A DNA stretch of 64,000 nucleotides from Verrucomicrobiia bacterium (GCA_030432235.1 JAUIHT010000001.1:1302001-1366000); one strand, 5' to 3'; positions 35,217-44,808 are shown, counted from the stretch's first letter. Translations and numbers: made by a program. The notes: a model not told the origin generated them from the letters alone.

Positions 35217-36443
35217 ATGCCGAAGAAAGTTGCACTTCTTACCGCGGGCGGCCTCGCCCCCTGTCTCAGCTCCGCCGTCGGCGGCCTCATCGAGCGCTAC
35301 TCGGAGATTTCGCCCGAGACGGAGATTATCTGCTACAAGGGCGGGTACAAGGGCCTCCTGCTCGGGGACAGCATCAAGGTGACCCCCGAGATGCGCGAAA
35401 ACGCCCATATCCTGCATCGGCATGGGGGTAGCCCCATTGGCAACAGCCGGGTCAAGCTGACCAACGTCAAGGACTGCGTGAAGCGTGGCCTCGTCAAAGA
35501 AGGCGAAGACCCGCAGAAGGTGGCTGCCGACCAGCTCGTCAAGGACGGCGTCAGCGTCCTGCACACCATCGGCGGGGACGATACCAATACCGCCGCGGCC
35601 GACCTTGCGGCCTTCCTGCATAAGAATGACTACGAGCTGCAGGTTATCGGCCTGCCCAAGACCATCGACAACGACGTCTTTCCCATCAAGCAGAGCCTGG
35701 GCGCCTGGACCGCCGCCGAGGAGGGCGCGAAGTATTTCCGTAATGTCGTGGCCGAGCACAATGCCAACCCGCGCATGCTCATCGTGCATGAAGTCATGGG
35801 CCGTAACTGCGGCTGGCTCACTGCCGCCACCGCTCAGTACTACCGCGAGCACATTCTGGGCGACCGCGGCTTCGTGCCCGGTCTGGGCCTGAGCGAAAAG
35901 CGCCTCGACGTCCACGCTGTCTTCATCCCCGAGATGGAGATCGACATCCCCGCCGAGGCCGCGCGCCTGAAGGCCGTTATGGACGAGCACGACTGCGTCA
36001 ACATCTTCATCAGTGAAGGGGCAGGCGTCAGTGGCATCGTCAAGGAGATGGAAGCGGCCGGCCAGGAGGTGCCCCGTGACGCCTTTGGGCACGTCAAGCT
36101 CGACGCCGTCAATCCCGGCAAGTACTTCGGCGAGCAATTCTCTAAGATGCTCGACGCGGAAAAGGTCATGGTGCAGAAGAGCGGTTACTTCTCCCGTGCC
36201 GCTCCGGCCAATGTCGACGACCTGCGCCTGATCAAGTCCTGCACCGACCTCGCCGTCCAGTGCGCCTTCGAGGGGCAGAGCGGCGTCATTGGCCACGACG
36301 AAGACCAGGGCTACCTGCTGCGCGCCATTGAGTTTCCACGCATCAAGGGCGGCAAACCCTTCTGCATCGACACGCCCTGGTTTGGTGAGCTGCTGGCCGC
36401 CATCGGCCAGCCCAAGGGCGCCAAAGTCGAGGTCGAGCACTGA
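35217..36443 (+). CDS. Diphosphate-fructose-6-phosphate 1-phosphotransferase
   Basis: A 408-residue PFKA-superfamily protein of the PPi-dependent group. Substrate loop GGDDTN (Asp121, Asp122) has Asp where ATP-PFKs have Gly; PKTIDND (147-153) is the pyrophosphate-type catalytic segment, with EVMGRNCGWL next. It interconverts fructose-6-phosphate and fructose-1,6-bisphosphate reversibly with PPi, useful for glycolysis and gluconeogenesis. The C-terminal half has the expected ISEGAGVSG and KVMVQKSGYFSRAAP. Monocistronic; a short GC-rich hairpin about 36446-36484 follows the stop without a T-run. Confidence 0.92.
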   Translation: MPKKVALLTAGGLAPCLSSAVGGLIERYSEISPETEIICYKGGYKGLLLGDSIKVTPEMRENAHILHRHGGSPIGNSRVKLTNVKDCVKRGLVKEGEDPQKVAADQLVKDGVSVLHTIGGDDTNTAAADLAAFLHKNDYELQVIGLPKTIDNDVFPIKQSLGAWTAAEEGAKYFRNVVAEHNANPRMLIVHEVMGRNCGWLTAATAQYYREHILGDRGFVPGLGLSEKRLDVHAVFIPEMEIDIPAEAARLKAVMDEHDCVNIFISEGAGVSGIVKEMEAAGQEVPRDAFGHVKLDAVNPGKYFGEQFSKMLDAEKVMVQKSGYFSRAAPANVDDLRLIKSCTDLAVQCAFEGQSGVIGHDEDQGYLLRAIEFPRIKGGKPFCIDTPWFGELLAAIGQPKGAKVEVEH

Positions 36444-36525
36444 TCACCCCACAGGCCCTGGGCGCAAGGCCCCAGTTGCCGGGGTAATGTTTCGTAGTGG
36501 CCGGTAAGTAATAGAATTTTTGACT

Positions 36526-36548
36526 TTCTTCTGTATATTGCAGAAGAA
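36526..36548 (+). promoter_or_regulatory. Inverted repeat covering the Shine-Dalgarno and start of the hybrid kinase gene
   Basis: TTCTTCTG-N7-CAGAAGAA: eight perfect base pairs whose right arm contains the purine-rich ribosome-binding segment AGAAG and touches the first base of the ATG. As DNA it could be an operator; as RNA it would hide the ribosome-binding site. Confidence 0.45.
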
Positions 36549-38146
36549 TGCCGGAACCTACTGAAAATTGGTGGGAGCAACTCTGCGCGGTATCTTTTAT
36601 GCCGCACGGACATTGTTATTTTTGGTCGCAGGATATCCTGTGGCTGCATGTGGTTTCCAACGGGCTGATTGCGCTGGCCTATTTCGCCATCCCGTTCGGG
36701 CTCTTCTATTTCGTTAAGAAGCGCAAGGACCTCATCTACAAGTCGGTCTTCATCCTCTTCGGGATGTTTATTATCTTCTGCGGGCTGACTCATGTGATGT
36801 CCATCGTCACCATCTGGAAGCCCTATTATTATTTTGAGGGTGTTCTGTTGCTCCTCACTGGCATCGTCTCCATGGCAACGGCGATCGTTCTATTTCGCAT
36901 GATCCCGGAAGCCCTGTACCTGCCCAACCCGCAGGAGCTTCAGAAGACAAAGGAGCAACTGGAGGAGGAGGCGCACAAAAAGGCAGAGGCCGTTGCGGCC
37001 AACAACATGAAGTCGCAATTCCTCGCCAACATGTCCCACGACATCCGTACGCCGCTGAACGGCATCCTCGGTTCCCTCGAACTGATGGAAGAGGCCGACG
37101 GCGACGAGGAGCAGCAGGCGCAGTTGCGCAAGATCACGCACGACTCCGCCATCACGCTTCTCGGGCTGATCAACGACGTTCTGGACTTGGCCAAGATCGA
37201 GTCGGGTAAGGTAGAGTTGCGTGCCACTCCCTTCAACTTGCGCGAACTCGTGGATGGCATAGCTGGTATGTTGCGGGCTCGGGCACGCACCAAGGGGCTC
37301 TCGCTGAAGATCGAATTCAATCCGGACGCCACCTACAACGTCTCCGGCGATTCCAGCAAGTTGTCCCAGATAGTGGCCAATCTGGCCAACAACGCCATCA
37401 AGTTTACCGACGAGGGCGAGGTCGCCATCAACGTTCACGTGGAGGACGAAACCGATGACGACATTTGCTACAGCATCGCCGTGCATGACACCGGCATGGG
37501 CATTCCTCCGGAAAAGCTCGATACCATTTTCGAAACTTACTCGCAGGCGCATGACGAGGTTTCCATCGAGCGCGGCGGCGTTGGTCTCGGCCTGGCCATA
37601 AGCCGTAAGCTGGCCCGGCTCATGGGCGGCGATATCAAGGTGGAGAGTGAGCCGGGCGAGGGCTCCATCTTTACCGCCCTGGTGCGTCTGAAAAAGTACG
37701 ACATGGCGGAAGAGGAGTCTGCCACCACGAAGACGTCACGCGCGATCCTGCGTCCCAAGCGGGAAGGCGAGCCGGTACGAATCCTGGTGGCCGAGGACAA
37801 TGTCTCGAATATGTATATCATTCGCAAGCACCTCGAGCGCAGCCGTGTGAAACTGGATACCGTCAATAACGGCATCGATGCCATCGAGAAGTTCCGGGAA
37901 AACCACTACGATGCGGTCATTATGGATATTCGCATGCCCAAGATGAACGGCATGACTGCCATCCAGCACATGCGTGAGGTCGAATCGGGTCGAAAATTCC
38001 GCACGCCCATCCTGGCCCTGACCGCCTATGCCATGCAGCACGACCACCTTGAAGTGATTTCCGCCGGCGCGGACGCCTACTTGTCCAAACCTTTTCGCCG
38101 CGATGATTTACTTAAGATCGTTGGCTCGCTCATCGAGAGCAACTAG
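36548..38146 (+). CDS. Hybrid histidine kinase with ethylene-receptor-like membrane domain
   Basis: A 532-residue protein. The N-terminus (about 20-125) resembles the ethylene-binding domain of plant ETR1 and cyanobacterial homologues: SNGLIALAYFAIP, FYFVKKRKDL and FIIFCGLTHVMSIVTIW, with the copper-ligand Cys78 and His82 conserved. The position equal to ETR1 Asp25 is Asn38. A linking helix leads to HisKA (NMSHDIRTPLNG, His164), HATPase (about 270-390; N box ANNAIKF, GVGLGLAISRKL) and a C-terminal receiver (about 415-532, VMDIRMPKMNG). No output domain: phosphate probably passes to another protein. An inverted repeat covers its start. Confidence 0.9.
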   Translation: MPEPTENWWEQLCAVSFMPHGHCYFWSQDILWLHVVSNGLIALAYFAIPFGLFYFVKKRKDLIYKSVFILFGMFIIFCGLTHVMSIVTIWKPYYYFEGVLLLLTGIVSMATAIVLFRMIPEALYLPNPQELQKTKEQLEEEAHKKAEAVAANNMKSQFLANMSHDIRTPLNGILGSLELMEEADGDEEQQAQLRKITHDSAITLLGLINDVLDLAKIESGKVELRATPFNLRELVDGIAGMLRARARTKGLSLKIEFNPDATYNVSGDSSKLSQIVANLANNAIKFTDEGEVAINVHVEDETDDDICYSIAVHDTGMGIPPEKLDTIFETYSQAHDEVSIERGGVGLGLAISRKLARLMGGDIKVESEPGEGSIFTALVRLKKYDMAEEESATTKTSRAILRPKREGEPVRILVAEDNVSNMYIIRKHLERSRVKLDTVNNGIDAIEKFRENHYDAVIMDIRMPKMNGMTAIQHMREVESGRKFRTPILALTAYAMQHDHLEVISAGADAYLSKPFRRDDLLKIVGSLIESN

Positions 38147-38181
38147 TGTCCTGTTAGGTTCGTTCCTTGGAGTATATATTA

Positions 38182-38266
38182 GCCACAAAGAGGCACAAAA
38201 CACACAAAACGGTGGCAAGGGTATAGCGCGGCTCTGGTTCTTGCGCTTCTTGTGCCTTTTCGTGGC
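38182..38266. repeat. Intergenic hairpin repeat of 9-nt period (copy A3)
   Basis: Arms GCCACAAAGAGGCACAA (38182-38198) and TTGTGCCTTTTCGTGGC (38250-38266) pair over 17 bp with two mismatches. The left side reads as three degenerate 9-mers (GCCACAAAG, AGGCACAAA, ACACACAAA). Lies in the 243-bp gap between the hybrid kinase and the AIM24 gene. Confidence 0.75.
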
Positions 38267-38389
38267 CATTCACTTATATCGAGAACGAAGCTAACACAGC
38301 CTAGGCCATCCGTGCTTGCCAGCAGTGACGGGCTTCGGTTTGTTTGTGATAGCTAAGTTCTATTGTAAACATCCAACCCTGACCTGACC

Positions 38390-39127
38390 ATGCCATCACA
38401 CGTCATTGATTACGAAATTGTCGGAAACGATCTGCAGCTCGTGGAAGTCGAACTCGACCCGGGCGAAACCGTCATCGCCGAAGCCGGCGCCATGAACTAC
38501 ATGGAGGACGGCATCACCTTTGAAGCCAAGATGGGCGACGGCACCGAAGCCGGTGGTTTCATGAGCGGTCTCATGGGTGCGGCCAAGCGCGCCGTGGGCG
38601 GCGGCGGGCTCTTCCTCACGCACTTTACCAATCAAGGTGGCGGCAAGAAGCGTGTTGCCTTTGCCGCGCCGTACCCCGGCAAGATTGTCCCCATCGACCT
38701 GGCGCAGTTCGGTGGTCGCTTCCAGTGCCAGCGTGACGCCTTCCTCTGCGCTGCCTCCGGCACGCGGCTGAGCGTCAGCTTCACCAAGCGCTTTGGCGCG
38801 GGCCTCTTTGGCGGAGAGGGCTTCATCCTGCAAAAGTTGGAGGGGGACGGTTTGGCTTTCGTTCATGCGGGCGGTACGCTTATTCGCAAGAACCTCCAGC
38901 CCGGCGAAACGCTCCGCGTCGACACCGGCTGTCTCGTCGGCTTCACCGACGGCATCGATTTCGACATCGAACGCGCCGGCAACATGAAGTCCATGCTCTT
39001 CGGCGGCGAAGGTCTCTTCCTCGCCACGCTCCGGGGCACCGGTGCGGTCTACCTGCAAAGCCTGCCGTTTTCCCGTCTGGCCGAGCGCATCATCGCCCAG
39101 ATTCCACCCAGTCGACGCGGGGATTGA
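38390..39127 (+). CDS. AIM24-family (TIGR00266) protein
   Basis: A 245-residue protein of the AIM24/tryptophan RNA-binding attenuator-like beta-prism family. The repeated Gly-rich beta strands are typical: [73 protein letters not shown]. These proteins are widespread, soluble and of unknown molecular role, in yeast mitochondria linked to respiratory complexes. A toxin-antitoxin pair follows 38 nt after the stop; no functional link is evident. Confidence 0.87.
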   Translation: MPSHVIDYEIVGNDLQLVEVELDPGETVIAEAGAMNYMEDGITFEAKMGDGTEAGGFMSGLMGAAKRAVGGGGLFLTHFTNQGGGKKRVAFAAPYPGKIVPIDLAQFGGRFQCQRDAFLCAASGTRLSVSFTKRFGAGLFGGEGFILQKLEGDGLAFVHAGGTLIRKNLQPGETLRVDTGCLVGFTDGIDFDIERAGNMKSMLFGGEGLFLATLRGTGAVYLQSLPFSRLAERIIAQIPPSRRGD

Positions 39128-39165
39128 CGATTGAAAAACGGCGACTTCTAGGTATCCTTCCCCTC

Positions 39166-39387
39166 ATGACACACGTTCAGGAAATCGAAAAGGCTATTCG
39201 GGAGCTCCCGGATGGAGACAAGAAGTCGCTGGTTCTGAAAATCAACGACCTCTACTGGGATGCCTGGGACGAGCAACTGGAGCGGGATTTCGCTGCGGGT
39301 CGCCTGGACGCTCTCATGGCCGAGGCCGAAGCCGATATCAAGCAAGGTCGTACCAAGCCGCTCGATGAACTCCTTCGCGACACATAG
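39166..39387 (+). CDS. Antitoxin of a RelE/ParE-type toxin-antitoxin pair
   Basis: A 73-residue protein. ATG 39166 (MTHVQEIEKAIRELP) gives the normal helical start; the longer frame upstream overlaps the AIM24 gene. The C-terminal part WDEQLERDFAAGRLDALMAEAEADIKQGRTK is typical of small antitoxins in which this acidic helix wraps the toxin, with WD-x-x-L-E/D and AGRLDALIAEA-like motifs. DNA-binding part unclear, perhaps the N-terminal helix-strand. The gene overlaps the toxin start by 23 nt, as in many such operons. Confidence 0.7.
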   Translation: MTHVQEIEKAIRELPDGDKKSLVLKINDLYWDAWDEQLERDFAAGRLDALMAEAEADIKQGRTKPLDELLRDT

Positions 39388-39628
39388 ATTTTGGAGTTGT
39401 TTCGCGGAACTGCCACGGGCGGAAAAGGAACATGCGATAAAGCAATATCGTCTGTGGCTGGCCGATTCGTACCACCCTTCACTCCATTTTAAGAAAGTTG
39501 GTGGCAGTTTATGGTCAGCCAGAGTGAGTGAGGGCTATCGTGCGTTGGCTATGGAGCATGACGGAGATTTTCATTGGTTTTGGATTGGAACCCATCGCGA
39601 ATACGAGAAGATTCTGAAGGGCAAATAA
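39365..39628 (+). CDS. RelE/ParE-superfamily toxin
   Basis: An 87-residue toxin-like protein starting at ATG 39365 inside the antitoxin reading frame. It matches the family of small ParE/RelE-type toxins: FWSCFAELPRAEKEHAIKQYRLWLAD, HPSLHFKKVGGSLWSARVSEGYRAL and a C-terminal FHWFWIGTHREYEKIL. Basic Lys and Arg residues on strand 3 and a C-terminal His-Tyr are the usual active-site region of RelE-type mRNA interferases, though gyrase-poisoning ParE is equally possible. It ends 12 nt before the oxoprolinase start. Confidence 0.75.
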   Translation: MNSFATHRFWSCFAELPRAEKEHAIKQYRLWLADSYHPSLHFKKVGGSLWSARVSEGYRALAMEHDGDFHWFWIGTHREYEKILKGK

Positions 39629-39640
39629 GTCTTTGAACAT

Positions 39641-42600
39641 ATGCCCAACGAATGGCACATCTGCGCCGATACCGGCGGTACCTTTACGGATGTCTTTGGG
39701 ATTTCTCCCGAGGGCCGGTCGTATCGCGCCAAGGTGTTGTCTAGCGGCTGTCTGCGAGCCGGGGTGGTGGCAATCGAGGGCACACGCCTCTTGGTGGATA
39801 CCACTTGGGAGCTGCCGGATGGTTTTTGTACGGGCTGGGCCGTCAAAGTGCCGGGGGCGGAGGATGCCGCCGCTGTCACGGATTACGCCGCCGTCGATTC
39901 CGTGCTCTGGCTAGATCGGGAGATTGCCTGCCGCCCAGGCGACCTTCTGGAGCTAACTACGGGCGAGCCCGCTCCGGTGCTCGGTGCGCGCATGCTGACC
40001 CGAACTCCTGGCCGCGAAGCGCTCCCGCCGCACACGCTCCGCCTGGCCACCACACGCGGCACCAACGCCCTGCTGGAGCGCAAGGTCGCGCCGACGGCGT
40101 TTTTTGTCACGGAGGGCTTCGCCGACCTGCTCTTTATCGGGGACCAGCGTCGCGCCGATCTCTTTGCTCTCGACATCCAAAAGCCCGAACCGCTTCAGCG
40201 TGAGGTGATCGAGGTGCCTGGTCGCCTGACCGCGGAAGGGGAAGAGCTAATCGCCTTTGATCCGCCTGCCGAATTTCGTGCAAAGGTTAAAGCCGCTCGC
40301 GAGGCCGGTTGCGAATCCGCCGCCGTGGCCTTGTTGCACAGTTACCTGAATCCCGTGCACGAAAAGGCGTTAGAGAAAGTGCTGCGCGAAGCGGGTTTTA
40401 AATACATCGCGCTGTCGTCCGATCTCGCGCCCATGATTAAAGTGCTGCCCCGTGCGCAAACTGCCGTGGCCGATGCCGCCCTTGGTCCCATCATGGAGGA
40501 CTACCTCGACTCTGTGACGCAAAGTCTGTCCGGTGGGAGGTTACTGGTTATGACGAGTGCCGGGGGCCTTTTGCCGAGGAATAGCTTTCGCCCCAAGGAC
40601 AGCCTGCTGAGCGGTCCGGCGGGCGGCGTGGTCGGGGCCTCGGCCACAGGGCGTCGCGCTGGCAACCCGCGCGTGATCGCTTTCGACATGGGCGGCACTA
40701 GCACGGATGTCTCACGCTGCGAGGTGGACTTTTCCTATCGTGCGCAGCACACCGTGGGCGATGCTACTATCGTCGCGCCCGCGCTGCCGGTCATCACGGT
40801 GGCGGCGGGCGGCGGCTCCATCTGCGGTTTTGACGGGCGCAACCTCTTTGTAGGTCCGCAGAGCGCCGGGGCCGATCCCGGGCCGGCCTGCTACGGTGCG
40901 GGTGGTCCGCTGACGTTGACGGACGTTCATCTGCTGCTCGGGAGGCTGCGCCCGGATGGTTTCGGCATCCCGGTTTATCCGGAGAAGGCCGAGGCTGCGC
41001 TGGCCGAGGTTGAAAAGGCCAGCGGCGTGAAGCGGACCGAGCTATTGCCGGGCTTTTTGCGCATCGGCAACGAGCGCATGGCTGATGCCATCCGGCGCGT
41101 TTCCGTACGCGAGGGTTACGACCCGGCCGACTACGCGCTGTTGTCCTTTGGCGGTGCGGGCGGGCTCCATGCCTGTGCCCTGGCCGAGCTTTTGGGAATG
41201 AACAAGGTGCTCGTCCCCGCTGACGCTGGGCTGCTCAGCGCCTACGGGCTGCACCGTGCCGTGGTCGAGCGCATAGCGGCGCGGCAGGTTCTGTGTCAGT
41301 GGAGTGATACAGTTGAAAAACTCCCCGACCTCTTTGCGGACTTGGAAAAGGAAGCCCTCGAGTCACTGGCCAAGGAAGGTTTCGACGCAAGCGAACTGGT
41401 TACCCGCCAGCGCGAGCTACGCCTGCGTTTCGCCGGGCAGGAAAGCGATTTACCCATGTCTTGGGGAGCCGGTGAAGACGTCGCGGCGGCTTTTGCCAAA
41501 CGCTATGCGGAGGTGTTCGGTTATGCGCCGGAAGGCCGTGCGGTGGAGGTCGTCTCCGCGCAGGCCGTCGTCTCCACCCAGCCCGAGGCGATGGAAGACG
41601 AGGTCTTTCCGGAGGATGGTCGTGACGTCACCAGAACGTTTGAGCGCTCAAGCGCCTTCCTGGCGGAGTCCTGGGCGGGCGCGCCGGTTATCGACCGCGA
41701 GACGTTGCAGCCCGGTGACTTCTTCTCAGGCCCCGTGCTGGTGAGTGACCGCTTCAGTGCGCTGGTGGTATCACCGGGGTGGCGCGCGGTCATGGGCACA
41801 CAGGGCACGCTGCGGCTGGAACACCGCCAGCCCATGCGCACCGGGGCGGACATCGCTGACGAGACCATCCGGCGCGAGCTTTTCACCAATCGCTTCCGCG
41901 GCATCGTCGAGGAGATGGGCGAGCAACTCCGCCGCACCGCGCTCTCGACCAACGTCAAGGAGCGGCTCGACTTCTCCTGCGCCTTGTTGGATGTCAAGGG
42001 GAGGCTCATCGTCAACGCCCCGCACATCCCCGTGCACCTCGGCGCGCTCGGCCTCTGCGTGCGCGAGGTCGCGCAAAAACTCAGCCTCGGTCCGGGTGAT
42101 GTGGCGGTGACGAACCACCCCGGCTACGGCGGCTCGCATCTGCCTGACGTGACCGTCATTATGCCCGTGCACGACGACGACGGCCACTTGCTCGGCTACG
42201 TAGCCAATCGCGCCCACCACGCGGAGATCGGCGGCGCGCGTCCGGGCTCCATGCCGCCGGATGCCCGATGTCTGGCCGAGGAGGGCGTCGTCCTGGAGCC
42301 TTTCAAACTTTATGACAACGGACAGCCGCGCTGGGAGGCCCTGGCGGAAAAGCTCTCCGGCGGCGACTACCCATCGCGCTCGGTCGAGGAAAACCTGGCC
42401 GACCTGCGCGCGCAGGTGGCGTCCAATCTCCGTGGTGCCGAGGCGTTGCGCGAACTTTGCGTAAAGCATGGTCGCGGGACAGTGGCCCACTACATGGACG
42501 CCCTGACCGCCTTCGCCCGCGAGGCTGCGCAAGAGGCTTTGCACGGCATGCTTGCGGAGAAGCGTACGGCCCAGCAAAAGCTCGATGATGGCACCTGTAT

Positions 42601-43417
42601 CAGTGTCATAATACAGAAGAACGGTGACAAACCCGTGCTGGACTTCACCGGGACCTCGCCCCGGCACGCGGGAAACCTCAACGCCACCCCGGCCATCGTG
42701 TACAGTGCCGTGCTTTACGTGCTGCGGCTGCTCTTAAAGGAAGACCTGCCGCTCAACGACGGTCTGTTGGAGGCGGTCGAAATAAAATTGCCCGAGTGCT
42801 TCCTTAATCCCGGTTTCGCGGGCGATCCGCGCGAGGCTCCGGCGGTGGTGGCGGGCAACGTCGAGACCAGCCAGCGCCTTGTCGATACCTTGATAAAACT
42901 TTTCGATTTGGCCGCGTGCAGCCAGGGGACGATGAACAACCTCGTCTTCGGCGGTAGTGGCAAAAGCTACTACGAAACGATTTGTGGCGGGTCGGGGGCC
43001 GGGCCGGGCTTTGCCGGGCAAAGCTGCGTCCATACGCACATGACGAACACGGCCATCACCGACCCGGAAATCCTGGAGCGGCGCTACCCCGTGCGCCTGT
43101 GGCGGTTCGCACGGCGCTGGGGCTCCGGCGGAAAGGGTGCGTTCCCCGGCGGCGACGGCGTCGTGCGCGAGATTGAATTCCTCGCGCCCATGAGCGTCTC
43201 CCTGCTGACCCAGCACCGCGTGGAAGCCCCCTACGGTATGAATGGTGGCGGCGATGGGCAGTGCGGACGGCAGTATTTGATTAGGGGAAAGAATCTCTCG
43301 CTGAGACGCGAAGACGCAGAGGAAGAAGAATTGCCCTCTTCAGCTTCCTTTGAGGCCGAGCCCGGCGACCGACTCACCATCGAAACCCCCGGCGGCGGTG
43401 GTTGGGAAGCCGGTTAA
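39641..43417 (+). CDS. Hydantoinase/5-oxoprolinase, fused HyuA-HyuB
   Basis: A 1258-residue one-chain enzyme, as in eukaryotic and many bacterial 5-oxoprolinases. The HyuA half (about 1-690) has ATP-grasp-less ASKHA-type motifs: DTGGTFTDV at the N-terminus, [27 protein letters not shown]. The HyuB half (about 720-1250) includes [50 protein letters not shown]-like GNLNATPA and [11 protein letters not shown]. It likely opens a lactam such as 5-oxoproline with ATP. Near the end (about 1218-1230) the sequence [14 protein letters not shown] is encoded by a half-copy of the intergenic repeat. It precedes a convergent MFS transporter. Confidence 0.87.
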   Translation: MPNEWHICADTGGTFTDVFGISPEGRSYRAKVLSSGCLRAGVVAIEGTRLLVDTTWELPDGFCTGWAVKVPGAEDAAAVTDYAAVDSVLWLDREIACRPGDLLELTTGEPAPVLGARMLTRTPGREALPPHTLRLATTRGTNALLERKVAPTAFFVTEGFADLLFIGDQRRADLFALDIQKPEPLQREVIEVPGRLTAEGEELIAFDPPAEFRAKVKAAREAGCESAAVALLHSYLNPVHEKALEKVLREAGFKYIALSSDLAPMIKVLPRAQTAVADAALGPIMEDYLDSVTQSLSGGRLLVMTSAGGLLPRNSFRPKDSLLSGPAGGVVGASATGRRAGNPRVIAFDMGGTSTDVSRCEVDFSYRAQHTVGDATIVAPALPVITVAAGGGSICGFDGRNLFVGPQSAGADPGPACYGAGGPLTLTDVHLLLGRLRPDGFGIPVYPEKAEAALAEVEKASGVKRTELLPGFLRIGNERMADAIRRVSVREGYDPADYALLSFGGAGGLHACALAELLGMNKVLVPADAGLLSAYGLHRAVVERIAARQVLCQWSDTVEKLPDLFADLEKEALESLAKEGFDASELVTRQRELRLRFAGQESDLPMSWGAGEDVAAAFAKRYAEVFGYAPEGRAVEVVSAQAVVSTQPEAMEDEVFPEDGRDVTRTFERSSAFLAESWAGAPVIDRETLQPGDFFSGPVLVSDRFSALVVSPGWRAVMGTQGTLRLEHRQPMRTGADIADETIRRELFTNRFRGIVEEMGEQLRRTALSTNVKERLDFSCALLDVKGRLIVNAPHIPVHLGALGLCVREVAQKLSLGPGDVAVTNHPGYGGSHLPDVTVIMPVHDDDGHLLGYVANRAHHAEIGGARPGSMPPDARCLAEEGVVLEPFKLYDNGQPRWEALAEKLSGGDYPSRSVEENLADLRAQVASNLRGAEALRELCVKHGRGTVAHYMDALTAFAREAAQEALHGMLAEKRTAQQKLDDGTCISVIIQKNGDKPVLDFTGTSPRHAGNLNATPAIVYSAVLYVLRLLLKEDLPLNDGLLEAVEIKLPECFLNPGFAGDPREAPAVVAGNVETSQRLVDTLIKLFDLAACSQGTMNNLVFGGSGKSYYETICGGSGAGPGFAGQSCVHTHMTNTAITDPEILERRYPVRLWRFARRWGSGGKGAFPGGDGVVREIEFLAPMSVSLLTQHRVEAPYGMNGGGDGQCGRQYLIRGKNLSLRREDAEEEELPSSASFEAEPGDRLTIETPGGGGWEAG
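43294..43323 (+). repeat. Half-copy of the short-period repeat inside the oxoprolinase gene
   Basis: TCTCGCTGAGACGCGAAG and following ACGCAGAGGA show the 8-nt period (CGCTGAGA, CGCGAAGA, CGCAGAGG) of the intergenic hairpin arms. It encodes the charged [11 protein letters not shown] stretch just before the final beta strands. Confidence 0.6.
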
Positions 43418-43431
43418 TGCGTGGTTGGCAA

Positions 43432-44670
43432 TCATTGAGGCTGGATGCCGGCTGTTTCCTTCAACCTGAAGGAAAGAATCAGGCCGATGAGGAGCCCCAC
43501 GGGGTAAATGAGCAGAGCCCATTGAAACTCTGGTGTGGTTGCGCCGGCGACGCTTGAGCTGTCCTGGTTGAACAGATGGATTATCAGCCCCGGTAGGTAC
43601 TGCATCAGCGAGGCACCGACGAAGATGGCTGTATTGAGAATGCCGACGGCGGTGGTGGCCAGGCGGTCGGGCACGGATTCCTTGATAAGGACGTAAAGCA
43701 CCGCGTAGTAAAAGGACGAGGCCACCGATGCGCTGAAGGCCAGGATGGCTTCCAGCCAATGGGGCGCCGTGGGCCAGGCCACGATAATGGCGATGGGCAC
43801 GAGTGTGGCGGCGAGTCCGGCTACGATGATAGCCTTGCGGCGCCTGAGCCGGTCGGATACCCAGCCGGCGAAGAACATCCCGAGACCCATGCCAAACATC
43901 ATCAGGGCTACCATCCAATCGGCCATGGTGCGCGAGAACCCGAGCTGCACGACGTAAGGCAGGTACCACAGACCCGCAAAAGCCACGATGCCACCGCTGG
44001 TAAGCCCACCGATTAGAAGCCCGTACCAGAGCTGTGGCAGAGCCAGAACGGCGGTAAGGTCGGCGCGGACGGACCGAGGCTTGCTGGACCGGCTCTCTTT
44101 GGGCAGCTGGAGGTCGACCCATACGAGGCAGGCCAGGAACACCAGGTAAACCACCGCGATTCCGCCGAAGTAGTTGCGCCAGCCTATAGCGGCCAGAAGC
44201 GCCGGCATGGCTGCCATCGTGGCGAGCAGGAGCACGAACTTTGCGCTCTGGTTAAAACCCAGCAGCCGTGCGAAGAGGTGAGGCTCGAAATGCTTCGCCG
44301 CAATCGCAACATAGCCGAGAAAGAAAAAGCCGCCGCCGATGCCGGCCAGCAGACGCCCCAGCAGGGCCAGACCGTAGTTGGGCGCGTAGCCAAAGAGCAG
44401 GTTGCCTGCGGAAAAGGCCAGGCAGGCGATAATGAGCAGCCGCGTGGGCTTATAGCGCGCGAAGAACAGCCCGGACGGAATTTGCAGTACCCCATAGACA
44501 AAGCTGAAAGCGCCGAAAAGAATCGCGGTTTGCGAGGCATTGGTTCCCAGGCTTTTTTCAACATCATGCGTAACCGCGCCTACCGTGAAGAACTGCAGGT
44601 TCAGACCGGCGAGAATGGCCGTTGTCAGCCCCCACAATAGCCACCGGTTCGGAGCTGTCGCATTGCTCAT
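43432..44670 (-). CDS. MFS transporter
   Basis: A 412-residue major facilitator superfamily protein with about 12 membrane helices. Motif A-like loops are RYKPTRLLIIACLAFSAG after helix 2 and GWVSDRLRRRKAIIVAG between helices 8 and 9, with the central loop about residues 200-215 (PKESRSSKPRSV). The fold is that of organic-anion or nucleoside-type permeases; substrate unknown. Converges with the oxoprolinase gene, so coupling to uptake of its substrate is possible but only inferred from position. Confidence 0.85.
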   Translation of the reverse strand: MSNATAPNRWLLWGLTTAILAGLNLQFFTVGAVTHDVEKSLGTNASQTAILFGAFSFVYGVLQIPSGLFFARYKPTRLLIIACLAFSAGNLLFGYAPNYGLALLGRLLAGIGGGFFFLGYVAIAAKHFEPHLFARLLGFNQSAKFVLLLATMAAMPALLAAIGWRNYFGGIAVVYLVFLACLVWVDLQLPKESRSSKPRSVRADLTAVLALPQLWYGLLIGGLTSGGIVAFAGLWYLPYVVQLGFSRTMADWMVALMMFGMGLGMFFAGWVSDRLRRRKAIIVAGLAATLVPIAIIVAWPTAPHWLEAILAFSASVASSFYYAVLYVLIKESVPDRLATTAVGILNTAIFVGASLMQYLPGLIIHLFNQDSSSVAGATTPEFQWALLIYPVGLLIGLILSFRLKETAGIQPQ

Positions 44671-44735
44671 GCGGAAAATACACCGGCCGATTCAGTCCAT
44701 GGCGAGTGAGAAAGCCATCGGGTGCGACGGAGGAG

Positions 44736-44765
44736 TCTCACGCAAAGACCCCAAGAGCGCAAAGG
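44736..44765 (+). repeat. Half-copy of the short-period repeat near the AT-rich orphan gene
   Basis: TCTCACGCAAAGACCCCAAG and following AGCGCAAAGG carry the same 8-9 nt pattern as arm A1 (TCACGCAAAGACGCCAAG). No complementary arm was found close by. Confidence 0.55.
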
Positions 44766-44774
44766 GAAGAGGGG

Positions 44775-44798
44775 AGGGCGCAGACTTCAGTCAAGCCG
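44775..44798 (+). repeat. Left inverted repeat flanking an AT-rich orphan gene
   Basis: A 24-nt sequence starting AGGGCGCAGACTTCAGTCAA that matches the reverse complement of 45458-45481 with two mismatches. A shorter piece (GGCGCAGACTCC) also occurs near 16125. Confidence 0.65.
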
Positions 44799-44808
44799 CT
44801 CGTTTGAA

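Noticed and set aside
34797-36440. A 547-codon minus-strand frame opposite the PPi-phosphofructokinase gene.
   Set aside because: The opposite strand encodes a full-length enzyme with active-site motifs; this frame is an antisense shadow.
36446-36484. GC-rich hairpin after the phosphofructokinase gene as a terminator.
   Set aside because: Pairing is imperfect and no T-run follows, so it is mentioned only in the gene entry.
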